64,000 bases of DNA from Pardosa pseudoannulata (Eukaryota > Arthropoda > Arachnida > Araneae > Lycosidae). The notes under the pieces are model-generated. The model was not told where the DNA came from, searched no databases, and saw nothing but the letters and a program-made list of their open reading frames with translations. Below, piece after piece: positions 12,501 through 23,915 of this stretch (the stretch's first letter is position 1; each line of letters opens with the position of its first letter). The DNA lies in contig CM063504.1 in assembly GCA_032207245.1 (NCBI GenBank), positions 20,220,426-20,284,425 of the forward strand. Direction: 5' to 3'. The position numbers and the translations under genes were made by a program.

Positions 12501-13716
12501 TTACACAATAGAACATAGATCAGGAACGAAAATGAAACACGTAGACGCGCTTAGTAGAAACGTAGCATTAGTTACAACACGATCAGACGATTCAATCACA
12601 CAAAAAATTGTTGCTGCACAAAACGATGATGAACACCTTCAAGCAATTAAAGACATGATTGACAAAAATCAAGATAGTGATTATTTAGTTAAACAAGGTG
12701 TACTGTACAAATTTAAAGACGGTCGAGAACTTTTAGTTATCCCAGAAGCAATGCAATTCGATATCATTAAAGAGATACACAAAAAAGGGCATTTTGCTGT
12801 TTCAAAAACCGAAGAAGTCTTAAATTTAAATTATTTCATCCCTAAAGCCCGACAGAAAATTGAGAAAGTAATTAATAATTGCATCGACTGCATACTTTGT
12901 AATAGAAAACGAGGAAAAGGAGAAGGATTTCTAAATCCAATTCCCAAAGAATCGATACCTCTTTCCACCTATCATATTGATTTTTTAGGACCGTTAACAT
13001 CAACCAATAAAAAGTACCAACATTTATTTACTATCATTGACGCATTCACAAAATTTACTTGGATATATCCTGTAAAAACTACTTCGACACAAGAAGCTAT
13101 TTCAAAACTACAATTTCAGCAAAATATTTTTGGAAACCCAGCTCGCATTGTCTCAGACCGAGGATCCGCTTTTACAAGTAAAGATTTTGAACAGTATTGT
13201 GAAGAACAACATATCGAACATATCAAAATTACAACTGGAATACCGCGAAGCAATGGTCAGATCGAACGTCTACACAACACCATAATACCAGTTTTGGCTA
13301 AATTAGCAATAAATGAGCCTACTAAATGGTACAAATTTGTCCCCGACGTCCAAAGGATGATTAATAGTACCACCAGCCGTAGCACCAAATTTACACCCTT
13401 TGAATTAATGACTGGTGTGAAGATGAGAAACCCTGAAGACCTACGAATTAAGAACTTGCTCGAAGAAGAATACATAAAGAACCTACAGGAAGACAGAGAA
13501 CGGATGAGAGACGAAGCAAAGAAGAACATAGCCAAAATACAAGAAGAAAACCGCACGCAGTACAATCGTCGCAGAAAAAACGGCAAGAAAGTACAAAGTC
13601 GGGGACATGGTCGCTATTCAAAGAACACAATTCGGTACGGGTCTCAAGCTGAAACCAAAATTTCTCGGACCTTACAAGATCACCAAGATCAAGAACAACG
13701 ATCGTTACGATGTTGA
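9541..13716 (+). CDS. Gypsy Gag-Pol polyprotein, frameshifted near its C-terminus
   Basis: One frame of 1391 codons. Residues 1-320 are Gag-like, with a charged coiled-coil-like stretch near 50-90. Two CCHC zinc knuckles lie at 330-365 (CYNCNLFGHKSSDC, then CFKCSKFGHTSNMC). The aspartic protease has DSGSELS at D399. Reverse transcriptase covers about 590-770 with YMDD at 743-746. RNase H has its first Asp in LHTDAS (D892) and a later one in TDCS (959). Integrase has an HHCC-type finger (H1080, H1084, C1114, C1117 or C1120) and a DD35E core (D1147, D1206, E1242). The run of six A at 13575-13580 is five in the copy at 18415-18419; the extra base throws the chromodomain-like GPY/F tail out of frame, and the frame stops at 13716. 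Without it the frame would close at 13802-13804. Gag and Pol share one frame, with no sign of programmed shifting. The enzyme motifs all look intact. Confidence 0.95.
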   Translation: MAFLSRARKIDLLTLIDELGLDAADDAKVADLIKIITGSKTYDENFCKDRLDVITVERQEKEKLRKEEAEANREFELKKLELELNTKKISGVSVSPPGLKKQNLLKLMTRYDMSGDISVYLKLFERQISRIDIPKEDWVTHLLPLLPLEIVSIIAREPDPSANEYDHIKKLLLKRFKLTPEQFRQKFVHHKKQSSASWRDFAFELKNYFEEWIIGLEVETFENLKELLVADQIKQRIPPDAREHFLDDLAKIKNIDELVNKLDEYETARHNFRKGTNVNVHTAENINKELLNKDSGKSASIIRARNNDFKSRMKFNYSNGSRNDKPKMRCYNCNLFGHKSSDCVNKKEGPKCFKCSKFGHTSNMCDEKKESLISKTINGCNRIEMKAEVQGVNVSVLCDSGSELSLMSYDFYVKIGSPKLTFSNIFLTGIGSEEVSPIGFFHSEISFDKCVIETDIYVLRKLCHEVIIGTDVINKLNISINEKGVEVLGKRNSFFVSYTKINHRVSTNEKITETPAPLCLDSELVLASERGGNEFLFCLANAINIDELDLSHVADTMIKNKLFDLIKGYKAVKTKTLDLKMKIVLNDDIPISQNPRRFAFKEQKIIDAQIEQWLNDGIIKESSSDYAAPVVLCKKKDNSYRLCIDYRKLNKKIVKDKFPLPLISDILDRLEDAKVFSTLDLKNGFFHVDIDENNTKYTAFVTHNGIYEFLKVPFGLCNSPSMFQRYIYTVFRELLKDGTLLIYMDDLIIPAKDENECLEKLHKVFTRASEYGLQINFKKCQFLKRKIEFLGHVLENGTIQPSPSKTKAVRNFPQPNNCKQVQSFLGLMGYFRKFIPGYAEIAKPLSDLLRNDTEFKFGLEQREAFCRLKEILSNNPLLRTFKQGSPLELHTDASSKGLGAVLLQLSHDGKYYPVEYMSKKTTLQQEKLCSYELEALAVIEAVKKFRHYLLGSKFKIVTDCSAFQKTLDKKDLTPKIARWAMFLEDFDYTIEHRSGTKMKHVDALSRNVALVTTRSDDSITQKIVAAQNDDEHLQAIKDMIDKNQDSDYLVKQGVLYKFKDGRELLVIPEAMQFDIIKEIHKKGHFAVSKTEEVLNLNYFIPKARQKIEKVINNCIDCILCNRKRGKGEGFLNPIPKESIPLSTYHIDFLGPLTSTNKKYQHLFTIIDAFTKFTWIYPVKTTSTQEAISKLQFQQNIFGNPARIVSDRGSAFTSKDFEQYCEEQHIEHIKITTGIPRSNGQIERLHNTIIPVLAKLAINEPTKWYKFVPDVQRMINSTTSRSTKFTPFELMTGVKMRNPEDLRIKNLLEEEYIKNLQEDRERMRDEAKKNIAKIQEENRTQYNRRRKNGKKVQSRGHGRYSKNTIRYGSQAETKISRTLQDHQDQEQRSLRC

Positions 13717-13999
13717 AAAGATTGGCAGCCACGAAGGTCCTAACATGACCAGTTCAGCAGCCGACTACATCAAGCCGTGGGCCAACACAATTGACTCTTC
13801 CTAATTACATTTCCCCGGACAATGACTCTTTTTGATTTTGACTTTGCAAGGACTAACGACTTTATTTTTTTCATCTTATCTGTATATAGTTTGTCAACTT
13901 TATGTTTTGTTCCTTTCTTTCTCTTTTTGTGTTTTCCTTTCTTTTCTTTTTCCAGCGCATTTTCCAACAAACAGACGACGATGGCTGCGAGGGCGCAGA

Positions 14000-14019
14000 C
14001 CAGAGTCAGGAGGCCGAGT
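14000..14019 (+). promoter_or_regulatory. Candidate polypurine tract
   Basis: A purine-enriched stretch (AGAGTCAGGAGGCCGAG) directly abuts the 3' LTR, where second-strand priming is expected. It is interrupted by several pyrimidines, so it is a weak match. The same bases precede the LTR at 18860. Confidence 0.4.
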
Positions 14020-15263
<1,244 letters not shown>

Positions 15264-15787
15264 ACGGACAGTAATATAAATTCACAGTTTATTGCAATAT
15301 ACTTGGGACAATAATAAATTTTCAGGCAGACAAATTTTCAAAATTAGTTACAATATTCCACAACAGATGGCGCAGCAGTCTAGAAAAACGATACTAGAAA
15401 CTAGAACTACGATAATTTTCTGTGGGGACTCTAAATAGGCGAGGTGTACCGCCGCTATCCAGAAACAATTGAATAATTGGAACAGTACATCTGTTCTGCA
15501 TGTGAAACCATCCCGCCTGAGACGTTTACACTGCTTTATGATAATTTCGTTCTCAGAAAAAGCCATATTATTGCTGCGTATGGTGGATATCTGGAAAATA
15601 TCATAGTTAAGATTTTGCGAAACTGCAGCGCCATCTGTTGCGGAACATTGTAACTAATTTTGAAAGTTTGTCTGCCTAAAAATTTAATATTGTCCTAAGC
15701 ATATTGCAATAAACTGTGTATTTCTATCAGTATCCATTTAGTTTTTATTGATTTTTCAAATATACCGGTCATTTTTGAAACACCCTG

Positions 15788-16314
15788 TCAGAGCTTAAAG
15801 ATTAGTGAGGTTTTTTAGGGTTTATTTTGGGATCTTAATGGGGAATTATTTGACAACCCGGATAGGTGTGTGATAAAGGAAATAATAAAAGGCTTGTGAT
15901 CTGCGAATCGAAAGAGATCGCTTGGAGTTACAGAGGTGGCGATATCTATATCAGAGAGTCCTGAGTAGTTAACTATTGTCTAAGGTAGAGCTCCAAACGA
16001 TGGCCATCATATTGAGTAAGATTTTATACGGAAGTAAATGAACTACTGTTACAAAGAGAAGTGTGTCCATTGCCTTAACCAGACACGATTCATATATATA
16101 TTACTTTAATAATATTTAAAATACATTACCTGGTTTTAACTCATATCTTTACATAATGTATAACGCCCATTCCTATTTAAAAGTCAATATCAACCTCCAT
16201 ATGCAACATTCTAGCTATTTCGGTTGATATTTCTGCCATATCAATCACAATAGAATCTGCTGATTAACGGGATTTGTACCGACTCCTATACAAAGAAAAG
16301 GTTCCTTTTATAAC
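15788..16314. other. Duplicated flank, no gene recognised
   Basis: Non-coding sequence between the MITE end and the SINE target duplication; repeated at 20702-21230 with few differences. Confidence 0.6.
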
Positions 16315-16325
16315 TTTCAGGAATG

Positions 16326-16505
16326 GTTTGGTTTGGTTTTGGAGTGCTACGGTCTACTTTTTGCAACTCGAGAGCTAATGAGACCGGGACTTACAGCTTA
16401 AAGCCGATTCCGAATGGCTACGAACATCCATGCCACTGTGGGATTGGAACCCACGAACTCTAGTACCGAAAGCCAGCACCCTCACCAGCCGGCCATCGTT
16501 CGGCT
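16326..16505 (-). repeat. SINE family 1, complete copy with target duplication (copy A)
   Basis: The minus-strand head carries a degenerate A box and the B-box-like GGTTCCAATCC. A central block (CGGAATCGGC...GTCCCGGTCTC) and the tail CCAAACCAAACC follow. An 11-bp direct repeat, TTTCAGGAATG, flanks it (16315-16325 and about 16506-16516), as expected for LINE-driven SINE insertion. The tandem duplicate is at about 21241-21420. Confidence 0.8.
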
Positions 16506-16516
16506 TTTCAGGAATG

Positions 16517-17498
16517 AGTATTACATTCTGAAAAATATTTTTTCTGCAGCTTCTAGAAGTTTTTTTTTGCTTAAGGATTTTGTAGTCAAAAGTAGTCAAA
16601 TTTAGCTCCAACGTCATGAAATATGTCACCATATGAGGAAAACTTTCTAAACATGTTTGTTTTTTAAGATAACTCTTTCGAAAAGTTATGCTTTTACAAA
16701 TAAACTGTTTATAACATTACTTTTTACACTTTTCAAACAGTAAAGTGAACGATAAATATCTGGAAATTGATTCTAAAAGAATTAATCGTATAAGCAAAAA
16801 AATGTATAGTTGTCTTTAAAGAATAATAAACATATGATATTATTGAGATAATTACAATACTGAATAGTCAACTTTACTATTTCGAAACTAAAGACTTTCA
16901 CATCTATTCTTCCGAACAATTTCGGATATTCTATTCCCATTAATTCAGTTCGGAATGGACGCTTTTGGGGAAAATAACTCAAATTCTTTAGCAGAAAGGG
17001 AAAGATCCCGCTGAATACTTGACACCAATTAACAAGTTCGTGAACAGCAGGGAAGTACTTTGATTTCTATATCTTGCTCCATTATCGACGAAACATTAGG
17101 GATTTCAGAAGGGAAGTCATTTTCTCTACTGAATTTGTCAAAAACTGTCATTGATTCGTTACTTTTATCTATGAAACAGATCTTAGGGAAGAACATATTT
17201 AAAATAACGAGATCATTTAATGATATGTCCCGTGAAGAAGTATTGTTTTATGTTCATCTCGCAATTCAGATCTCCTTATGTGTGTGTGTGTATAGACCGA
17301 CTCAAGTCTATATGGCTTTCCTAGACCAACTCTTCAAAATCTTCCATAGCAACTAAAGTCTAAAGTAACTGTTTTACTGAATTCTAGTAAATCAGTGAAA
17401 TCAAGTGAAAATAATTTTTTGTCTGTGAACAAATAAAACTATTCTAAAGGTCTCCTTGCATCTACTACAAATGTGCAAGAGACGAAGGCGCTCACTCT
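16517..17498. other. Duplicated flank, no gene recognised
   Basis: AT-rich sequence repeated at about 21430-22415. The short open frames in it lack any recognisable feature and agree between the copies simply because the DNA is duplicated. Confidence 0.55.
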
Positions 17499-18082
17499 GT
17501 AACACGTTCACGGTGGCCCACGATAGACTGTCTCATCGTCCGGCGCGTACCACCGGTGGTACACATTCGATTGTGCTATTAGAGGCTTTCTTTCTTCTTC
17601 TATTTTAGTTCTTTCTTTTACTTCCTGCCATTCTTCATCGTTATCCCCGTTCTCTGATTTAGACATCAAATCTTCTTCTTCCGTGGAACATTCGTTCACT
17701 TCCCTGTTTACAAAATCCTCGTCTGAAGCGGAAGAAAGTATCTGTAATCTTGATGCCTTTCTCCTGCTTCTACTTACAGATTCATTAAATCACTTATTTC
17801 CATGTTACCTATTTTTTACAAGAACAAAAATAAAAAAAAAATTCTAACCACCTTTCTAGTTATACTTACTGGCATAAATCAATACTTACTGGCAGGATGA
17901 AAAAAAGGCACGAATTACATAACTTGCACAATAAGCACTCACTGTACTACTGAACAAACATACAACGCGCATGTAGGTCTGAACAGGCAAAAATTGTGCA
18001 TCGCCAGATGAAGCGCGGCATTAATTTGAACGCCGCCTCATAGCAAAACAAATGAAAATCGGTCCCGGCGTGAACGTGTTAA
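17499..18082. mobile_element. piggyBac-like element, family P2 (copy A)
   Basis: Inverted ends CACGTTCACG (from 17503) and CGTGAACGTG (to 18078). The right TTAA is intact (18079-18082); the left reads GTAA here but TTAA in copy B. The minus strand encodes an acidic N-terminal-like fragment (17508-17699). It is a deletion derivative of 576 bp. Confidence 0.75.
17508..17699 (-). pseudogene. piggyBac-like transposase N-terminal fragment
   Basis: The 63-residue frame is acidic (STEEEDLMSKSENGDNDEEW) and ends in DDETVYRGPP; the open frame continues upstream without a Met into a further acidic stretch (SASDEDFVNRE). Acidic N-terminal regions of this kind are typical of piggyBac transposases, and the frame lies inside a TTAA-flanked element. 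No DDD catalytic core remains. In the duplicate at 22420-22997 the Trp codon of DEEWQ is TGA, so that copy is further decayed. The assignment rests mainly on the element's ends. Confidence 0.4.
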
Positions 18083-18196
18083 AGGAAACTCTAAATTCTT
18101 CCAAATGTTCCTAGCCATTTAAACGTTCCTGTGCGTGTAAATACGCGCCCCCACTCATTCACCAACACAAACATACACATATATGTATATGTATAA

Positions 18197-18643
18197 ATGA
18201 TTAATAGTACCACCAGCCGTAGCACCAAATTTACACCCTTTGAATTAATGACTGGTGTGAAGATGAGAAACCCTGAAGACCTACGAATTAAGAACTTGCT
18301 CGAAGAAGAATACATAAAGAACCTACAGGAAGACAGAGAACGGATGAGAGACGAAGCAAAGAAGAATATAGCCAAAATACAAGAAGAAAACCGCACGCAG
18401 TACAATCGTCGCAGAAAAACGGCAAGAAAGTACAAAGTCGGGGACATGGTCGCTATTCAAAGAACACAATTCGGTACGGGTCTCAAGCTGAAACCAAAAT
18501 TTCTCGGACCTTACAAGATCACCAAGATCAAGAACAACGATCGTTACGATGTTGAAAAGATTGGCAGCCACGAAGGTCCTAACATGACCAGTTCAGCAGC
18601 CGACTACATCAAGCCGTGGGCCAACACAATTGACTCTTCCTAA
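18197..18643 (+). pseudogene. Integrase C-terminal fragment created by the tandem duplication
   Basis: 148 codons matching the end of the gag-pol frame, starting by chance with ATG exactly at the duplication junction and ending at the normal stop. It holds no catalytic residues, only the linker after the DDE core and the GPY/F-type tail (KVGDMVAIQR, then FLGPYKI). It has five A at 18415-18419, so it shows the reading frame that copy A lost. There is no LTR or promoter upstream; the flank before it is non-coding. Confidence 0.9.
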
Positions 18644-18859
18644 TTACATTTCCCCGGACAATGACTCTTTTTGATTTTGACTTTGCAAGGACTAACGACT
18701 TTATTTTTTTCATCTTATCTGTATATAGTTTGTCAACTTTATGTTTTGTTCCTTTCTTTCTCTTTTTGTGTTTTCCTTTCTTTTTCTTTTTCCAGCGCAT
18801 TTTCCAACAAACAGACGACGATGGCTGCGAGGGCGCAGACCAGAGTCAGGAGGCCGAGT

Positions 18860-19174
18860 TGTGGGAGCCTGGATGACATCGAACACCAGATTTGATGCGC
18901 GCTTAGAGCAAACGAACTTTCACTTCTACAGTATGGCAACAACCCTCCCGAGTGGAACGCCGAGATTGACAGACTTAAGCTGGACAGTACCGAGTGCAGA
19001 CGGCACTACCGACTGATCGCCAAGACGGGCGCTTATGTTATGCCAGACGGGCACCGATGTCAACTCTCATTCCCTAGACACCATATAATTTGTACATAAG
19101 TTGTAAATAGTTTTAATTAAATAAGTTAGTGTTTGTTAAGCTTTGGAGCATCTTTCCACCGTGGGAATAAACCT

Positions 19175-19180
<6 letters not shown>
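18860..19180 (+). repeat. Gypsy 3' LTR, complete (copy B)
   Basis: 321 bp, TGTGGGAG to CCTCCCACA, the same length as the 5' LTR and differing at two positions. It is followed directly by CACACA of the microsatellite, which shows what the 3' boundary looked like before copy A was damaged. Confidence 0.95.
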
Positions 19181-19239
<59 letters not shown>

Positions 19240-19307
19240 TTATATATATACACATATACATATACATATACACACATATATATATATTTATATATATATA
19301 TATATAT
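19178..19307. repeat. Compound (CA)n(TA)n microsatellite
   Basis: CA repeat merging with the LTR end, followed by TA repeats with several interruptions. It is the target microsatellite of the hAT family. Confidence 0.95.
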
Positions 19308-19692
19308 ATTCAAGAAATAATAGCAATGAGCATTTAAATGATTTTATAGTAGTACTTATGTAATTAATAACCCTGTTAGTCTTAACAAACACATAACTGG
19401 TTGCTTCAATTTTAATTGCTAATATAATAATTATATACATTATTTTTGATTATTATCTACTATGTAAATTCCTTTATGCTAAACTTTTACCCCTCCTTTT
19501 ATAATATAAAAAGAAATATATTTAAGTTTAAAATAACAGCTTATTATTTTTCGTAATTTTTTGCTCCATATATCATTTAAAGGTGTAATCAAATGACACT
19601 GTTGCATTTTGTGTCCAATTCCAACACACACACACACACACACTCTCACACACATATATATATATAAATAAATAAATAAATAAATACATATA

Positions 19693-19783
<91 letters not shown>

Positions 19784-20176
19784 TGCTAAAATCCAAGAAA
19801 AATCCAAGAAAAATAACGATTTATGGGTTTTGTGACTCTGCAGATTATTGTCTAATATTTACGTAATAAAAATATTGGATATTTCTCAAAGGAAAAGTAT
19901 ACGCGTACTTTCATGCTAAACATGATACCTTGCCAAATATAGTTAGTTAATCCCAATTATTCAATTTTTTTTCATAGCATATAATAGTTAAATTTTGTGA
20001 AAATATCAACTTTTGAGGTCTACCACAAAGGCAGAAAAAAATGGTGGTTCTCATTGTGTTTCAGTGAATTGGCGATTTCAAAATACTTCAAAATTCCCAT
20101 GTTTTGGATATTTTCAAAATTCCCTTCCCCAAAAACCCGGTTTTTTCCTGGGGTTTTTACACTGCTCACAACTCTA
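19308..20176. mobile_element. Right half of hAT-like element, copy B
   Basis: Collinear with 14386-15263, ending ACAACTCTA before the ACGGACAG duplication (20177-20184). A 12-bp duplication (AAATCCAAGAAA) near 19795-19815 is specific to this copy. Confidence 0.85.
19624..19778. repeat. Compound microsatellite (CA)(AAAT)(TA)(GA)
   Basis: Same order as 14700-14872 with shorter CA and GA tracts. Confidence 0.95.
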
Positions 20177-20184
20177 ACGGACAG

Positions 20185-20701
20185 TAATAGAAATTCACAG
20201 TTTATTGCAATATACTTGGGACAATAATAAATTTTCAGGCAGACAAATTTTCAAAATTAGTTACAATATTCCACAACAGATGGCGCTGCAGTCTAGAAAA
20301 AACGATACTAGAAACTAGAACTACGATAATTTTCTGTGGGGACTCTTAAAAGACCAGGTGTACCACCGCTATCCAGAAACAATTGAATAACTGGAACAGT
20401 ACATCTGTTCTGCATGTGAAGCCATCCCGCCTGAGACGTTTACACTGCTTTCTGATAATTTCGTTCTCAGAAAAAGCCATATTATTGCTGCGTATGGTGG
20501 ATATCTGGAAAATATCATAGTTAAGATTTTGCGAAACTGCAGCGCCATCTGTTGCGGAACATTGTAACTAATTTTGAAAGTTTGTCTGCCTAAAAATTTA
20601 ATATTGTCCCAAGCATATTGCAATAAACTGTGTATTTCTATCACTATCCATTTAGTTTTTATTGATTTTTTAAATATACCGGTCATTTTTGAAACACCCT
20701 G
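20185..20701. mobile_element. Right part of the mariner-like long-TIR MITE, copy B
   Basis: Matches 15272-15787, ending GAAACACCCTG. A short block near 20343-20368 differs from copy A at several clustered positions, unlike the low background. Confidence 0.75.
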
Positions 20702-21230
20702 TCAGAGCTTAAAGATTAGTGAGGTTTTTTAGGGTTTATTTTGGGATCTTAATGGGGAATTATTTGACAACCCGGATAGGTGTGTGATAAAGGAAATAAT
20801 AAAAGGCTTGTGGTCTGCGAATCGAAAGAGATCGCTTGGAGTTACAGAGGTGGCGAATCTATATCAGAGAGTCCTGAGTAGTTAACTATTGTCTAAGGTA
20901 GAGCTCCAAACGATGGCCATCATATTGAGTAAGATTTTATACGGAAGTAAATGAACTACTGTTATAAAGAGAAGTGTGTCCATTGCCTTAACCAGACACG
21001 ATTCATATATATATATTACTTTAATAATATTTAAAATACATTACCTGGTTTTAACTCATATCTTTACATAATGTATAACGCCCATTCCTATTTAAAAGTC
21101 AATATCAACCTCCATATGCAACATTCTAGCTATTTCGGTTGATATTTCTGCCATATCAATCACAATAGAATCTGCTGATTAACGGGATTTGTACCGACTC
21201 CTATACAAAGAAAAGGTTCCTTTTATAACT
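20702..21230. other. Duplicated flank, no gene recognised
   Basis: Copy B counterpart of 15788-16314. Confidence 0.6.
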
Positions 21231-21240
21231 TTCAGGAATG

Positions 21241-21420
21241 GTTTGGTTTGGTTTTGGAGTGCTACGGTCTACTTTTTGCAACTCGAGAGCTAATGAGACC
21301 GGGACTTACAGCTTAAAGCCGATTCCGAATGGCTACGAACATCCATGCCACTGTGGGATTGGAACCCACGAACTCTAGTACCGAAGGCCAGCACCCTCAC
21401 CAACCGGCCATCGTTCGGCT
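21241..21420 (-). repeat. SINE family 1 (copy B)
   Basis: Tandem-duplication partner of 16326-16505, with the same TTTCAGGAATG flanks. Confidence 0.8.
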
Positions 21421-21429
21421 TTTCAGGAA

Positions 21430-22415
21430 TGAGTATTACATTCTGAAAATTATTTTTTCTGCAGCTTCTAGAATTTTTTTTAGCTTAAGGATTTTGTAGT
21501 CAAAAGTAGTCAAATTTAGCTCCAACGTCATGAAATATGTCACCATATGAGGAAAACTTTCTAAACATGTTTGTTTTTTAAAATAACTCTTTCGAAAAGT
21601 TATGCTTTTACAAATAGACTGTTTATAACATTACTTTTTACACTTTTCAAATAGTAAAGTGAACGATAAATATATGGAAATTGATTCTAAAAGAATTAAT
21701 CGTATAAGCAAAAAAATGTATAGTTGTCTTTAAAGAATAATAAACATATGATATTATTGAGATAATTACAATACTGAATAGTCAACTTTACTATTTCGAA
21801 ACTAAAGACTTTCACATCTATTCTTCCGAACAATTTCGGATATTCTATTCCCATTAATTCAGTTCGGAATGGACGCTTTTGGGGAAAATAACTCAAATTC
21901 TTTAGCAGAAAGGGAAAGATCCCGCTGAATACTTGACACCAATTAACAAGTTCGTGAACAGCAGGGAAGTACTTTGATTTCTATATCTTGCTCCATTATC
22001 GACGAAACATTAGGGATTTCAGAAGGGAAGTCATTTTCTCTACTGAATTTGTCAAAAACTGTCATTGATTCGTTACTTTTATCTATGAAACAGATCTTAG
22101 GGAAGAACATATTTAAAATAACGAGATCATTTAATGATATGTCCCGTGAAGAAGTATTGTTTTATGTTCATCTCGCAATTCAGATCTCCTTATGTGTGTG
22201 TGTGTATAGACCGACTCAAGTCTATATGGCTTTCCTAGACCAACTCTTCAAAATCTTCCATAGAAACTAAAGTCTAAAGTAACTGTTTTACTGAATTCTA
22301 GTAAATCAGTGAAATCAAGTGAAAATAATTTTTGTCTGTGAACAAATAAAACTATTCTAAAGGTCCCCTTGCATCTGCTACAAATGTGCAAGAGTTTGAC
22401 GAAGGCGCTCACTCT
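21430..22415. other. Duplicated flank, no gene recognised
   Basis: Copy B counterpart of 16517-17498. Confidence 0.55.
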
Positions 22416-23001
22416 TTAACACGTTCACGGTGGCCCACGATAGACTGTCTCATTGGCCGGCGCGTACCACCGGTGGTACACATTCGATTGTGCTATTAGA
22501 GGCTTTCTTTCTTCTTCTATTTTAGTTCTTTCTTTTACTTCCTGTCATTCTTCATCGTTATCCCCTTTCTCTGATTTAGACACCAAATCTTCTTCTTCCG
22601 TGGAACATTCGTTCACTTCCCTGTTTACAAAATCCTCGTCTGAAGCGGAAGAAAGTATCTGTAATCTTGATGCCTTTCTCCTGCTTCTACTTACAGATTC
22701 ATCAAATCACTAATTTCCATGTTACCTATTTTTTACAAGAACAAAAATAAAAAAAAAACATTCTAACCACCTTTCTAGTTATACTTACTGGCATAAATCA
22801 ATACTTACTGGCAGGATGAAAAAAAGGCACGAATTACATAACTTACACAATAAGCACTCACTGTACTACTGAACAAACATACAACGCGCATGTAGGTCTG
22901 AACAGGCAAAAATTGTGCATCGCCAGATGAAGCGCGGCATTAATTTGAGCGCCGCCTCATAGCAAAACAAATGAAAATCGGTCCCGGCGTGAACGTGTTA
23001 A
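22416..23001. mobile_element. piggyBac-like element, family P2 (copy B)
   Basis: TTAA at 22416-22419 and 22998-23001 flank CACGTTCACG (22420) and CGTGAACGTG (22997). Both TTAA duplications are intact here, which identifies the target preference. The minus-strand frame seen in copy A is interrupted by TGG to TGA. Confidence 0.8.
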
Positions 23002-23173
23002 AGGAAACTCTAAATTCTTCCAAATGTTCCTAGCCATTTAAACGTTCCTGTGCGTGTAAATACGCGCCCCCACTCATTCACCAACACAAACATACACATA
23101 TATGTATATGTATATATTTTATATATGTGTGTATGTGTAAAACCGACAAAAATATTCTTTACCGGTCACACAT

Positions 23174-23915
23174 GTAATAACTAACGTGACCAGACGTCCC
23201 GTTTTGAAAGGAACTGTTCCTTTTTACAACTACGAATCCCGGTGTCTCCGAAATGGACTGTGGGACACAAAATTGTCCCGTTTTCAGAAACTGCGTGAAA
23301 AATCTCTGGATGTATTAATCGAAAAGCAATATACTGACTGTAATAAAGATACTGAAGTTTTTTAAGAATTTTCATTAATTTCTAATTACATTACATCACG
23401 AAAAATAACGGAATGGAATAATTTAAATGTTTCCCCGAAAACCTACTGGGTGGAAGTATTCAAACACTTTCGCGCCAACAATCTTCAGCATAAAAACTTT
23501 TCTATTGTAATTGAATATATTTTATGTCTGCCTGCTACAAATGCTCCAGTAGAAAGAATATTTTCTATTATGAACAAATTGTGGACATCTGAGAAAACCC
23601 AGTTACAAATTTCAGTTCTAAAGGCGATGTTGATAATTAAGGTGAATATAAAAAAAAAACGTGCCAAGAGTTTCATTCTTACTTAAAATCGTCACCAGCT
23701 ACATTAAAACAAATTTGTTCTTCTGATAAATATAAATATAACTAAACATTTTGGGTACCTATATTTTGTGATTCGTAACTTTTCAGCCAAATAACTTTTT
23801 CTTAATAAATAACTTTAAAAAAGTGTTGTTTTTTTCCTTAACTACCTATGATTTGAGCTAAATAAACTAATGTCCCGCTTTGAGTCAAAAAATAAATGGT
23901 CACGTTAGCAATAAC
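23174..23915 (+). mobile_element. hAT element relic with near-perfect 8-bp target duplication
   Basis: Ends TAACGTGACCA (from 23182) and TGGTCACGTTA (to 23907) are inverted and perfect over 11 bp. They are flanked by GTAATAAC (23174-23181) and GCAATAAC (23908-23915), an 8-bp duplication with one change. The 726-bp body encodes only the C-terminal domain of the transposase, so this is an internal deletion derivative. It is a different hAT family from 2721-4262. Confidence 0.85.
23405..23686 (+). pseudogene. hAT transposase C-terminal (dimerisation) domain fragment
   Basis: The frame is open from before the Trp of TEWNNL and continues WVEVFKHF, then LCLPATNAPVERIFSIMN and LWTSEKTQLQISVLKAML before its stop at 23684-23686. 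The P-A-T-N-A-x-V-E-R-x-F-S block, followed by an Arg/Lys-Leu-rich helix, is the signature of the hAT dimerisation domain. The zinc-finger and RNase H-like catalytic parts are missing. The fragment reads cleanly, so decay is moderate. Confidence 0.8.

Larger units (their letters stand above)
18197..23114. repeat. Tandem duplication, copy B
   Basis: 4918 bp collinear with 13357-18196. It holds the integrase tail, a complete 3' LTR, CA/TA tracts, the hAT right half, the MITE right half, the SINE, the piggyBac-like element P2 and the last flank. The end is where GTATATGTATA goes on into TATTTTATATATG rather than back into integrase. Confidence 0.93.

Noticed and set aside
9541..13804. Endogenous retrovirus with envelope gene
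   Set aside because: Only about 215 bp separate the end of pol from the 3' LTR and they contain no envelope-like frame.
16782..17356. Conserved small frames in both duplication copies (16782-16982 and 17060-17356, with partners at 21696 and 21974)
   Set aside because: Identity comes from the recent duplication, not from selection; composition is not protein-like.
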